Under the pieces are notes generated by a model. The model was given only the letters and a program-made list of their open reading frames with translations, was not told the DNA's origin and ran no database searches. A DNA stretch of 64,000 nt from contig NZ_JACHEB010000001.1 in NCBI RefSeq assembly GCF_014201335.1, positions 496,001-560,000 of the forward strand. Reading direction: 5' to 3'. This DNA comes from Tunturiibacter gelidiferens (lineage in GTDB: Bacteria > Acidobacteriota > Terriglobia > Terriglobales > Acidobacteriaceae). Of the stretch, positions 46,201 through 55,333 are shown in pieces. Within the stretch, counting starts at the first letter, position 1. Each line of letters opens with the position of its first letter. Both the position numbers and the translations under genes were made by a program.

Positions 46201-46554
46201 ATCAAAAAAGTTTCCATCATTCGTTCGCCGTACGTCTTGTACAAGTTTGCTATGCTTGGTTGCTCGTCCAGATACCTACTGCGGCCGCGCATGCAACACA
46301 TCACTAAACGAAGGGAATCAGCCTACAACCGTGATGCTAAGGATCCGGGCCGCTGTCCGCGATCCGCGTGAGCAGCCAGTGTCCGCGTGATTGCCCATCG
46401 TTCTTGCCCGAATGCATCGAATGGCATTACGCATTTCCTTTTCTCGCGCAATGAGTGTATCGAGCGCGATAGGACTTTAGTAACCAGGAATCGACTACTG
46501 CGAGTGGTTTAGATCAAACACACAGCTGCGATTAAGCCACAAGAAGGAGCTTGG
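46201..46554. other. Intergenic region upstream of the YtcA efflux operon
   Basis: About 350 bases, should hold the operon promoter. A CTTGTACAAG palindrome lies near 46237. None of the 20-base operator copies is present on the promoter side. No gene seen. Confidence 0.4.
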
Positions 46555-46735
46555 TTCCATTGGACGAAGGTATCGATTCAGTATCAGGAACACTACGCGC
46601 TTTTCGAACGGATTACAACGCTGCCGGAGTACTATCCGCCCCGCTCCGAACGTCCACAGTTTGAGCGGAGCGCGCCGATGCGATTGTGGCTGCCAATGAA
46701 CCGATTGCTTCTATTCGCGGAGCTCAATTGACCAG
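46555..46735 (+). pseudogene. Fragment resembling EgtD histidine methyltransferase N-terminus
   Basis: The frame HYALFERITTLPEYYPPRSE closely matches the EgtD segment G-S-x-L-F-E-x-I-x-x-L-P-E-Y-Y-P-T-R-T-E. After a shift another frame reads ADAIVAANEPIASIRGAQ, a fitting continuation. No start codon and no catalytic remainder: a short remnant, ending at operator copy 4. Confidence 0.5.
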
Positions 46736-46737
46736 AT

Positions 46738-46757
46738 AGTCAGTTACCCGTATAGTC
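46738..46757. promoter_or_regulatory. Operator copy 4, before the broken tetR
   Basis: TTGACCAGATAGTCAGTTAC differs from copy 1 in few positions and occupies the same place relative to the tetR-like sequence that follows. Confidence 0.55.
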
Positions 46758-46799
46758 ATACGAAAACGAACCTGGAATCCAACGGAGCCGACGTAGAGG

Positions 46800-47078
46800 T
46801 GCCCGTACTCAAAAACGAGACAGAGACGTGACCGTACCAGCCATTCTGGCCGCGGCCGAGATTGAGTTTGCAACAAATGGTTTTGCCGCAGCGCGCACTG
46901 AGAGTATTGATGCGCGGGCAAATGTAGTAATGGGCCTGATCATTCACTATTTCAAGAGCAAAGAAGGGCTCTATGAGGCGGTTCTGGTGCAGGCCTACCA
47001 GCCACTTAGGGAGGCGCTCAATCAGTCTTCTTCCGATCAAACCTCAGCGCCACGGACGCTTTGCTGACGGTTTCGTGA
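46800..47078 (+). pseudogene. Broken duplicate of the 27 kb tetR gene
   Basis: The DNA-binding domain is preserved (TVPAILAAAEIEFATNGFAA, IIHYFKSKEGLYEAVL) and the nucleotide sequence is close to the intact copy over about 200 bases. The equivalent start codon is missing, one base is lost near 47040 (NLSATDALLT continues in another frame), and a stop follows at 47078. The ligand domain is absent. Operator copies stand on each side. Confidence 0.8.
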
Positions 47079-47107
47079 AAATCGTAGCGACTCGCTATAA
47101 CCGTTAT

Positions 47108-47127
47108 TTGACTCTCCGGATAGTCAA
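47108..47127. promoter_or_regulatory. Operator copy 5, after the broken tetR
   Basis: TTGACTCTCCGGATAGTCAA; complement TTGACTATCCGGAGAGTCAA. Nearly symmetric, and placed as copy 2 is after the intact tetR. The gene it served is gone; the stretch to 47.36 kb is gene-free. Confidence 0.55.
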
Positions 47128-47359
47128 CAATAAGATGAGCCGGTTTAGGCGACGACCCACATTTTTAGCTGCTCGGGATGGTGCCGTTTCTGACAAAGGC
47201 AATCACTTCTGCTGCAGTTGCGGCGAAGAGCGGTCCCGCTCGAGAACAGATAGTTCTGCTGACTCAGACCCGCGTTGAACAGATCAATCGCCCAGCCTCG
47301 ACGAGGCGGCACTGCCGTTAGCAAAGGAAGAGTCGAATCAGATATGGCAACTGAAAGGA

Positions 47360-47686
47360 GTGCGCTGTCTGCGATCTGAAACGAGCAAATTTAACGATTT
47401 CCCCGGAGGATACTGCGGAATAACTCCTCGCGAATCTTTGCACTTCCTGCGTTCATCCAAAGAGACGTGGCAATTGTGGAGATCAGATAACGTGGCTGCT
47501 TTTTGTGGATGCTGTGGAGCAGAGATCACTTTGAAGGCTGGGGCGTGCCCTGTATGTGGCACCCCTAAACACGGAATGGCACAACCTGATTTAGTGCTCG
47601 CGTTAGATGACAGCGGGGGACCATCTCAAGAGAACATCAGAATTGTTCCGAAGCTGAGTAGGTGGCTAACACGTAAGCTGGGGTGA
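47360..47686 (+). CDS. Small zinc-ribbon protein
   Basis: 108 residues from GTG at 47360, or about 64 from the GTG at 47492, which has GGAGAT upstream and lies at the start of the recognisable part (AAFCGCCGAEITLKAGACPV). Cys pairs C-x-x-C and CPVC make a short treble-clef/zinc-ribbon. The tail is polar. No assigned role. The shorter start is likelier. Confidence 0.45.
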   Translation: MRCLRSETSKFNDFPGGYCGITPRESLHFLRSSKETWQLWRSDNVAAFCGCCGAEITLKAGACPVCGTPKHGMAQPDLVLALDDSGGPSQENIRIVPKLSRWLTRKLG

Positions 47687-47784
47687 ATCGGCGAGCGGCG
47701 GATTTTAAACTCACCGTGCGGTTCGTATTTCTAAAGAACGTGTCACGCGCATGATTTTTTGAGATCTTCCGAAGAGTGGTATTT

Positions 47785-48649
47785 ATGTCCTCAATCGCAA
47801 ACATCCTCTATCCCGTCGATTTCTCGCACGCCTGCGTTTCGATGGCTGCTTATGTGAAGAGAGCAGCGGCCTTGCTTGGCGCAAGGGTTTCACTCATTCA
47901 TGTTGCCGATCCCGGCGGCTACAACGGCTTGCAACTTTACGTAAGGCCGATCACCGAGGTTTAGAGGAGCTCCTGAGCCTTTGCCGGGAGAGACTGGATT
48001 CCTTCCTGGTGGGAGAGTTTCCCGTGGCGGAGTGCCCGAGAGTTCTGACTTTGGGGCACGCAGCGACCGAGATTGCTCGAGTCGCGAGAGAGGATGGATT
48101 CGATCTCATCATCATGACGACGCACGCGGGCAAATTCCGGCAGACGCTGTTTGGCTCAACGACAGCTAAGGTGATTAACGATGCGGACTGTCCAGTGTTG
48201 ACGAGTCGGCATGTTGAGACGATCGCTCCGAGGCCTTTGGAGCACAAGGAATGGCTATGCACCGTCGGTTTGAGTTCAAATTCGGAGAAAGTGCTTCGTT
48301 TTGCCAGCCAAGTAGCGGTACAAGCGCGCAGCAAGCTCTCGATTATTCATGCGGTCCAAGCGGGAGATATGGCCTGCAGATTCAACTCGACTTGCGAAAA
48401 GAGATCCATTCTGCCGATGCGCAGGAGGCGAGACGGCGTATCGCTGAGCTTCAGCAGACGGTTGGCACGGATGTTCCGGTCCGTGTTGAAGTCGGTGAAG
48501 TCAAAGACGCGCTGCTTGCCGCTGCTCTGGAGTCGGATGCCGATGTGCTGATGATCGGAAGAAGCCAACAGCCCGGCGCTCATGGCCGCATGCGGGACTT
48601 GACCTACGCGATGGTGCGCGATTCGCCGTTTCCAGTGCTCAGCGTCTGA
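47785..48649 (+). pseudogene. Universal stress protein, two UspA domains, two frameshifts
   Basis: The start MSSIANILYPVDFSHACVSM is typical. After 47950 the frame breaks and continues as GLEELLSLCRERLDSFLVGE and LIIMTTHAGKFRQTLFGSTT (the ATP-loop region). Near 48390 it shifts again to ARRRIAELQQTVGTDVPVRV and ADVLMIGRSQ, ending FPVLSV. The three pieces make a normal two-domain protein of about 285 residues. Confidence 0.8.
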
Positions 48650-48851
48650 CCTGGGTCCTCGCGAATATCGCGAATATCGTTTGTTCCTGTTTCGTCGGGC
48701 CGAATGGAGATCCCGCGCGCAGCGGAGATCATGGTAAACCATCTATATTTTTTAAATTCGACCTCGATTGTTCGATCCAGTGACTTGCGCTGCGCGCGTT
48801 GGACGAAGGAAGAGTGCGGAGTGTAATCTTTTGCCAGCAGAAGGAGAGTTT

Positions 48852-49565
48852 ATGTTGCGTCGTGACTTCGTGCGCGCTGTCGTCTCGGTTGGACTTCTAC
48901 CGAAGGCGCTGCTTGCCCAGCAGACAGCGAATCCCGCCCCGCCTCCGCCGGCTCCGGTGCCGTGGACACTGGGGCTAAATCCTAAGACGCCTCTGCCTGT
49001 CACCGTAGCGGCCGATGGGATTGCGGAGACCGAGGCAAGTTTTTTTACCTCGAGTCAACTTGCGACGTTCACACGACTATGCGATTTACTGCTGCCACCG
49101 CTCGACAACAAGCCAGGCGCGCTTCAGGCCGGGACACCCATGTTTCTTGACTTCCTGATCGGCAGTTCGCCCACGGCGCGGAAGAAGGTATATAGCGGCG
49201 GCCTGGACTGGCTCGACGCACAGTCAAAGACCAAATATAAACTGCCGTTCGCTCAGTTAAACGCAACTCAGGCCGATGCGCTCATCAAGCCATGGCTGCG
49301 CACCTGGATGACAGATCATCCCCCGACCGAGCAGCACGCCGACTTCATCAACATCGCGCATGAAGACATTCGGGTTGCGACGATGAACTCGAAGGCCTGG
49401 GACGATGCTGGCGTAGCCGCTGGGCAGGACTGGGTAACGGGCGGACTCTACTGGTCTCCGATCGAGCCGGACATGGCAGGCCTGGGCGCGACCTCCACGC
49501 ATCTACCTCCGCATGTGATGGCTGTTCCTAAGGCCCCACATACCATCCCATCCTACCCACGCTAG
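48852..49565 (+). CDS. Gluconate 2-dehydrogenase subunit 3-family protein
   Basis: 237 residues. A Tat-like signal (LRRDFVRAVVSVGLLPKALLA) is followed by a Pro/Ala linker and the subunit 3 domain (FTSSQLATFTRLCDLLLPPL near residue 60; EQHADFINIAHEDIRVATMN). Such subunits escort the flavoprotein GMC dehydrogenase through the Tat route. GGAGAG lies eight bases before the ATG. The GMC gene starts two to three bases after the stop. Confidence 0.87.
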   Translation: MLRRDFVRAVVSVGLLPKALLAQQTANPAPPPPAPVPWTLGLNPKTPLPVTVAADGIAETEASFFTSSQLATFTRLCDLLLPPLDNKPGALQAGTPMFLDFLIGSSPTARKKVYSGGLDWLDAQSKTKYKLPFAQLNATQADALIKPWLRTWMTDHPPTEQHADFINIAHEDIRVATMNSKAWDDAGVAAGQDWVTGGLYWSPIEPDMAGLGATSTHLPPHVMAVPKAPHTIPSYPR

Positions 49566-49567
49566 AA

Positions 49568-51160
49568 GTGAGCGACTCCCCACAGATAATGACAGAGACA
49601 ACCTACGATGTACTGATTATTGGGTCGGGCCATGCCGGTGGAATGGCTGCGAAGATCTTGACCGAAAAGGGCATCCACTGCCTGATGTTAAACGCGGGCC
49701 CGGTGGCCGATGTAGCCAGAGATGCGCAACGCAAGCCGGCGTACGAGCTTCCCTATCGCGGCTTCAAACCACCAGGGCGTCTCGAGCATGTCTTCCAGGC
49801 CAGCGAATTCAACGCAAACGTCTGGGTGGATGAGGAGGAGGTTCCGTATACCTTCGATGCTTCCATGCCGTTCAACTGGGTGCGGGTCCGTCTGTTCGGT
49901 GGTCGGTCGCTGTTCTGGTCACGGCAGTCGTTCCGCTTGAGCGACTACGAGTTTAAGGGCAAATCGCATGATGGCTACGGCGATGACTGGCCCATCAGCC
50001 TCACCGACCTCGCGCCCTATTATTCGCGCGTGGAAGAGATCTTCCAAGTTGCCGGCGCTCAGGACGGTCCGCCGCAGATGCCAAATGGCAACTTCGTTCC
50101 CGTCAATGAGGTGTGGTCGGAGTCTATACAGCGGTTTATCAAGGCTTCGCAGCCGTATAACATGGCGGTCTGCCAGCAACGCCGCGCACAGGGCCGCGAT
50201 GGGCTGGCGAGCTCGGTGAATCTTCTGCTGCCGGATGCGGAGCGAACCGGCAAACTGACTTCAATCGCCAATGCAGTCGTGCGAAAAATTACGGTCGATA
50301 AGAACACGGACCAGCCGAATGGGTGCCTTTTCGTCGATCGACTGTCTCGCCGCGAGATGCACGTGAAGGCTCGGGTGGTGGTATTGGCCGCGGGAACGCT
50401 TGAGAGCACGCGACTGCTGTTGAACTCAAACCTGGGCAATTCGAGCGGCATGATAGGACACTATCTGATGGACCAGATCTACGGGCCAGGCGTCACCTGC
50501 TCAGTGCCTGAGGCGCGCAATGGTAAGGCGACAAAACAGTTGATGGGTGGCGCGGCAATTGTGCCGCGCTTTCGCAACATTACGACAAAGTATGACAAAT
50601 TCCTCCGCGGCTACGCGTTGAATGTAACCAGCCGCATGGGTGCGATGGAGCCGCGAAATTTTGCGGCGTATGGCGCGGAATTGCAGCAGAAGTTGCAGGA
50701 ATACAACGGGAGTGCCTTCCACATCACAGTGATGGGAGAAGTGCTCGGGCGCTACGAAAACCACGTTCGCATCGATAAGGAGAAGGTGGACGCGTGGGAT
50801 ATTCCCGTGCTGAACATCCAGACCAGATATACCGAAAACGAGTTCAATATGGCGAAGGACGCCGTGGAAGTCAGCTGCGCCGTGGCCGATGCGGCTGGAT
50901 TCGAAGTGCTCTCTAAGAATGAGGTTCCCAATCCTCCGGGCTACAGTATTCATGAAGTTGGAACCTGCCGCATGGGCGATGATCCGAAGAAGAGCGTGCT
51001 GAATAAGTGGTGCCAGAGCCACGACCACAAGAATCTATTCGTTGTCGACGGAGCGAGCTTTGTGAGTGCCGGTTGGCAGAACCCAACTATGACCATCCTG
51101 GCGCTCTCGATGCGCGCTTCCGAATATCTCGCAGACGAGATGAACAAACAAAATGTCTAA
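49568..51160 (+). CDS. GMC-family FAD oxidoreductase (large subunit)
   Basis: 530 residues. The FAD loop is VLIIGSGHAGGMAAKIL near the N-terminus, the sugar-binding region lies mid-protein, and the C-terminus has the conserved HEVGTCRMG His and the Asn of SAGWQNPTMTILALSM. It should oxidise a sugar or alcohol. Of the family's usual triad (subunit 3, GMC, cytochrome c) the cytochrome is missing here. GTG at 49568 or ATG at 49589 are both possible. Confidence 0.92.
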   Translation: MSDSPQIMTETTYDVLIIGSGHAGGMAAKILTEKGIHCLMLNAGPVADVARDAQRKPAYELPYRGFKPPGRLEHVFQASEFNANVWVDEEEVPYTFDASMPFNWVRVRLFGGRSLFWSRQSFRLSDYEFKGKSHDGYGDDWPISLTDLAPYYSRVEEIFQVAGAQDGPPQMPNGNFVPVNEVWSESIQRFIKASQPYNMAVCQQRRAQGRDGLASSVNLLLPDAERTGKLTSIANAVVRKITVDKNTDQPNGCLFVDRLSRREMHVKARVVVLAAGTLESTRLLLNSNLGNSSGMIGHYLMDQIYGPGVTCSVPEARNGKATKQLMGGAAIVPRFRNITTKYDKFLRGYALNVTSRMGAMEPRNFAAYGAELQQKLQEYNGSAFHITVMGEVLGRYENHVRIDKEKVDAWDIPVLNIQTRYTENEFNMAKDAVEVSCAVADAAGFEVLSKNEVPNPPGYSIHEVGTCRMGDDPKKSVLNKWCQSHDHKNLFVVDGASFVSAGWQNPTMTILALSMRASEYLADEMNKQNV

Positions 51161-51173
51161 GAGGGATACATTG

Positions 51174-51225
51174 ACGGGCAAAGATCGAGACGGCGTTTGT
51201 TCAAGTGTCCGATCTTGCGACCCGT
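51174..51225. terminator. Stem-loop between convergent genes
   Basis: ACGGG and AAGATCG on the left can pair with CGATCTT and CCCGT on the right with a small bulge. It lies between the convergent GMC and PKHD genes and may stop transcription from both sides. Confidence 0.45.
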
Positions 51226-51251
51226 TGATCGATCAAGCCTCTGACATATTC

Positions 51252-51935
51252 TTACATTTCCGCCCAGCGTCGGAGTAGGTTGTGATATATCCCGGTCAAT
51301 TGGATCCCAACCGTATTTTCAGGAGCCTCTTTAGCCAGCCGCTGGATTGTTGTATCCAGGTCGTACAGTAAGGTGCGATCCGCATCGCTGCGAATCATGC
51401 TTTGTATCCAGAAGAACGAAGCAACTCGTGCGCCTCGCGTAACCGGATTCACGCGATGCAGACTCGTCGCCGGATACAGTACCATGTGCCCTGCCGGTAG
51501 CTTCACGCTATGCACTCCGTAGGTATCTTCGACTAATAGTTCTCCACCTTCGTACTCTTCAGGGGCCGACAGAAACAGTGTCGCGGAGACGTCTGTTCTG
51601 ATTCTTTGTCCCGTGGAGGCGTTGGCGCGGATCGCAGTATCCACATGCGTTCCGAAGTGCCCACCGCCTGTGTAACGATTGAACATCGGGGGAAACACTC
51701 GCAGCGGCAATGCAGCCGACATAAACAACGGTGACCGCGCTAGCGCTGCCAGTACCATCTCTCCGAGCTTCACCGCCACTGGATGTCCTTCGGGTAATTG
51801 CAGATTTTCTTTTACGCTTTGGGCCTGGTATCCGGCGGTAACTTTGCCATCCACCCATTGCGCCGCATCCAGCAGCGCACGTGATTCTGCAATTTCACCC
51901 ACACTTAAAACATCCGCAATCGTAATCAACATCAA
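51252..51935 (-). CDS. PKHD-type Fe(II)/2-oxoglutarate hydroxylase (PiuC-like)
   Basis: 227 residues. The iron and 2-oxoglutarate site is [10 protein letters not shown] (His, Asp), [14 protein letters not shown] (His, Arg). Length and layout match PiuC/YbiX, which often sit beside TonB iron receptors. It lies 70 bases after the receptor gene on the same strand, with a terminator between, so it may have its own promoter. Two adjacent ATG codons at 51935 and 51932 can serve as start. Confidence 0.93.
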   Translation of the reverse strand: MMLITIADVLSVGEIAESRALLDAAQWVDGKVTAGYQAQSVKENLQLPEGHPVAVKLGEMVLAALARSPLFMSAALPLRVFPPMFNRYTGGGHFGTHVDTAIRANASTGQRIRTDVSATLFLSAPEEYEGGELLVEDTYGVHSVKLPAGHMVLYPATSLHRVNPVTRGARVASFFWIQSMIRSDADRTLLYDLDTTIQRLAKEAPENTVGIQLTGIYHNLLRRWAEM

Positions 51936-51958
51936 AGTGCTCCTAAAGTTACAAATAA

Positions 51959-51988
51959 GATCTGCCCGGACGAAACGCCGGGCAGATC
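51959..51988 (-). terminator. Rho-independent terminator of the TonB receptor gene
   Basis: GATCTGCCCGG and CCGGGCAGATC form a perfect 11-base-pair stem around an eight-base loop. On the minus strand TTATTTG follows. It starts 17 bases after the receptor stop. Confidence 0.85.
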
Positions 51989-52004
51989 GATAAAAATGTT
52001 CTTC

Positions 52005-54650
52005 TCAGAACCGAAAGTTCATGCCGATCAGGGCGCTCGCGCCCGCGCCCGGAACTAAGTGGCTTGGATGCGGCAGATCGATATAGTACCGATTCAGCAG
52101 GTTATATACGTTCGCCTGCAGTTCCAGCCTGTCTGTCAGGGGTCGTTTGACCATCGCGTTGAACACCCAATACCCCGGTACCTGTTTTATCGCCACACTC
52201 GTCACGACGAAGCCCGGTCCGTTTGGATTCACGGCGTATCCTGTCGGTACGTAGGGTACGGTCGAGCTCGCAGTTCTGCTTCCCACATAGTTCCCGCCCA
52301 GACCTGCATTTAGCCGCCAGGGCAACCGGTGTGTCACGAAGAGATTAAACGTCTGCTTCGGGACGTTAGCCAGCGGATATCCCACCGACGCGGGAAAGAA
52401 CTTCGAAAAGATGACGTCACTATCTAGGTATGCGTAGCCCGCAACCACATCCATTCCGTGCGGCAAGCGTCCCACTACGCTGAATTGGACTCCTTTCACG
52501 AGCTGGTTTCCAGCCGCCACGATGTTATTCGAGTTCGTCGGGTCAGTCTCTCGCGCATTATCTTTCTCTGTGCGGAACCATGATCCTTCCAGAAGCAGGC
52601 GCTCGTTCATAAAGCTCCACTTCGCGCCCGCTTCGTAGGTTTCATTCTCTTCGGGTGCGGCAGAGCTGTTTGCCAATCCGATGCTCAAACTCAGAGACTC
52701 TGCCGCTGGGTTGAAGCTGGTTCCATAGTCGAAGTACACGCTGCCATGGCTAGAAGGCTTGAATACCAGGGCTGCTCGATAGGTCGGTTGTTCATCTATT
52801 CTGCTGATCGGAGTGACTGGCGCGGTTACGGTCCCTCCGGCCGGCGGAGTCGGCTGGTAGAGGTTGTATCCAGTATCGAAGCGGTCCCAACGCACGCCGC
52901 CGCTCAGTTCGAACAGTCTCCCCAGCTTCAAGGTGTCCACGAAGTAGAGCCCAACGCTCTTCGACTTGGTGTGAACGATGGAAGTGATATAACCCGTCCC
53001 GCCGAACGGCTGATCTACATTCGGGTTCAACAGATTCGCCGAAGGCACAGTGTTGATCTTATTAATTGTGTAACTGGTTCTGATCGGATTCGAAATCTCC
53101 TGCCCACCTTCGACGCCGGCTACAAGTGCGTGCTTCACGCCGAAGGTTTTGAATCGGGCCACTATCTCAGTCTGATCCCACAGATCACCCTCGACACTCT
53201 TTACCTGGATCTGGTTCCGGTTCACTACGATGTTGCTGGGATCAATCCCGGCCGTATATGCACAGGGGAGCGCAGTGTTTACAGCAGAGGTCGGCAGGCT
53301 AGCTACGATGCCGCCCACCGGCACACTTGCAGGCGCATTTGAGCAGATTTGCGGTTCAGTAATCTGCGCGCTACGTGGGTAATTTGCCGCTCGGGCGATC
53401 GTGCGCAGGTTTATTTCCGGCGAGAACTCGTGATCGGCTCTCAGCGTCAAAATATCGTCGCTTGTCTTCAGATAGTTTTCGTCTGGAAATCCGAAGTAGT
53501 TATGACGAATGGATCCTGGCGCCACCGAATTGATAAACCATGGCAATCCGTAGTCGGGAGTGTCGTTTTCTGTGAGGTGCACATAGCTCAGGGTCGCATG
53601 GGTCTTGGTATCCAGGCCGATCGTGACCGATGGAGCTATTCCGAAGCGCCGTATCTCCGCATCCGGTCGACCTGCCACGCCTCCCTCCTGCGCCATGATG
53701 TTAGCCCGGAAGGCTGTTCCACCCGCCACATCGGCCACGGGCTCATTGATGTCCGCTGTAATCCTGCGCGTCAGGTCTGTGCCGAACTGAGCCTGCACAT
53801 TCACAAACTGCTTCATCTCAGGGACCTTGCTCTCCTGATTGATGACTCCGCCTGTCGACCCGCGACCGAACTGGATTCCTGCTGGTCCTTCAAGAGCATC
53901 GACCTGTTCATAGTTGAACGAATCGCGGTAGTAGCTTCCGAAGTCTCGTACGCCGTCTAGGAAGATATCGTTGCGCGCCGTGAAGCCCCGGATTGTCAGA
54001 TTGTCACCTTGCGCTCCCGCTTCACCGGCCGCGAGGCTAATTCCCGGCACGTTTCGCAGTGCGTCCCGCAGAGTGGACACCCCTTGATCCTGCAGTACGA
54101 ACTGCGGCACAACATCGATAGTTTGCGGAGTATCAAGCAGCGGCTCGGTAAACTTCGCCATCGAGACCGAGTCAATCGCCAAAGCCTCAACAGACACGGT
54201 GTCCTTCGCCTGCACCCCGACTACCATTGTCCTTGCGTCTTCAACGCGATAGTTCAACCCCGTGCCATCGAGCAGCTGACGCAGAGCCTCATCTTCGCGG
54301 TAGAGCCCGGTCACACCATGGGAGTTGAATCCGGCTATAGTTCCAGACGGCAGCACTATATTTACTGTCAGACCCGTCGCCTTCTCGTAGGCCTTGATGG
54401 CGGCATCCAGTGGGCCTGCCGGGATGTCGAAGCGTTTGAGAGGCAGCGTCGCATCCCCGCCGGAGTTCCCCGCCGTCGCCGTCTCCTTCACAGCTGCCAC
54501 CGCCTGCGTACTGCTTCCCATCACGGTGTACGCTGCCAGAGTGCCGGCAGCAAGCCATCCTCGCGTTCCACCGAACATCGACATGGCGCTCCCCTTTTTA
54601 TTCCGTGCCAGTGACTTCAGGCCATCGCGGGTATGCTTTGTGCTCTTCAT
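52005..54650 (-). CDS. TonB-dependent siderophore receptor with STN domain
   Basis: About 881 residues. A long signal region ends near residue 60 (AAGTLAAYTVMGSSTQAVAA). A secretin/TonB N-terminal (STN) domain follows (RFDIPAGPLDAAIKAYEKAT to GVTGLYREDEALRQLLDGTG), marking signalling to an anti-sigma factor. The plug has LRDALRNVPGISLAAGEAGA, DNLTIRGF, then a barrel ending IGMNFRF. Ferric siderophores are the likely substrate. AAGGAG nine bases before the ATG at 54650 decides the start. No sigma/anti-sigma pair is adjacent. Confidence 0.94.
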   Translation of the reverse strand: MKSTKHTRDGLKSLARNKKGSAMSMFGGTRGWLAAGTLAAYTVMGSSTQAVAAVKETATAGNSGGDATLPLKRFDIPAGPLDAAIKAYEKATGLTVNIVLPSGTIAGFNSHGVTGLYREDEALRQLLDGTGLNYRVEDARTMVVGVQAKDTVSVEALAIDSVSMAKFTEPLLDTPQTIDVVPQFVLQDQGVSTLRDALRNVPGISLAAGEAGAQGDNLTIRGFTARNDIFLDGVRDFGSYYRDSFNYEQVDALEGPAGIQFGRGSTGGVINQESKVPEMKQFVNVQAQFGTDLTRRITADINEPVADVAGGTAFRANIMAQEGGVAGRPDAEIRRFGIAPSVTIGLDTKTHATLSYVHLTENDTPDYGLPWFINSVAPGSIRHNYFGFPDENYLKTSDDILTLRADHEFSPEINLRTIARAANYPRSAQITEPQICSNAPASVPVGGIVASLPTSAVNTALPCAYTAGIDPSNIVVNRNQIQVKSVEGDLWDQTEIVARFKTFGVKHALVAGVEGGQEISNPIRTSYTINKINTVPSANLLNPNVDQPFGGTGYITSIVHTKSKSVGLYFVDTLKLGRLFELSGGVRWDRFDTGYNLYQPTPPAGGTVTAPVTPISRIDEQPTYRAALVFKPSSHGSVYFDYGTSFNPAAESLSLSIGLANSSAAPEENETYEAGAKWSFMNERLLLEGSWFRTEKDNARETDPTNSNNIVAAGNQLVKGVQFSVVGRLPHGMDVVAGYAYLDSDVIFSKFFPASVGYPLANVPKQTFNLFVTHRLPWRLNAGLGGNYVGSRTASSTVPYVPTGYAVNPNGPGFVVTSVAIKQVPGYWVFNAMVKRPLTDRLELQANVYNLLNRYYIDLPHPSHLVPGAGASALIGMNFRF

Positions 54651-55333
54651 AATCTCTCCTTGCTTCATGTCTTTTCCGGACTTTCCGGAAGACAACATGT
54701 GTGCTCTGCGGCGCATCGACACGCCAATGGCACACGGAATCCCCGAAGCCCTACTTGGTGGTTAGCCAGCGGCAGAGCTACGAACGTCAGTCAATGAGTT
54801 TGGAATCAGCGAGACGCGCGCCACAAACTCAATGGTCTGGAATGACCATGCGCCAATCTCGAGCCGGGCATTTAGAATGCAGACAACTGCAGTCCTTTCC
54901 GGCTGTAGCCCCAGACTCTCGTGGTTTCCGCCAAGAAACTACCCACGGGGGTCTGGCCCCTCACTTCTCAACTCCCTGCAACAAAACTCTCGAACCCAAA
55001 TTCAGATGCGGTAAATTCAATATACGACATGATCGGTCCTACTTCAATATTAATATCAGACTAAATCGGTCCGAGCTGAGAGCTGTGCGGCCTTCTGGGG
55101 CAGCATCGGTACGAATCGTCAAAGGGCAGACGAACTTGTTCGCGAACTCAATCGGGGACTAACTGGCCTCCCAGGAATAGGCGAGAAGTGCGTCGCAGGT
55201 TTCCAGCTACTGAATGGGCGCTCGCCACATGCAAGGAGAAGGAGGTCGCCGCCTTGGTGGCGACGACCGGTTGTCTGAGCCGTACGTTGTTAATCCGTCC
55301 GGCTCCATTTCCTATTTGGGCCAGAATTCATAG
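54651..55333. other. Gene-free region before the receptor
   Basis: About 680 bases. An A/T-rich stretch near 55020-55070 includes CAATATTAATATC and two copies of ATCGGTCC. No typical Fur box was seen. No gene recognised. Confidence 0.4.

Noticed and set aside
54651..55080. Fur box upstream of the siderophore receptor
   Set aside because: The A/T-rich stretch lacks the GATAATGATAATC-like dyad, so iron control by Fur is not supported from sequence.
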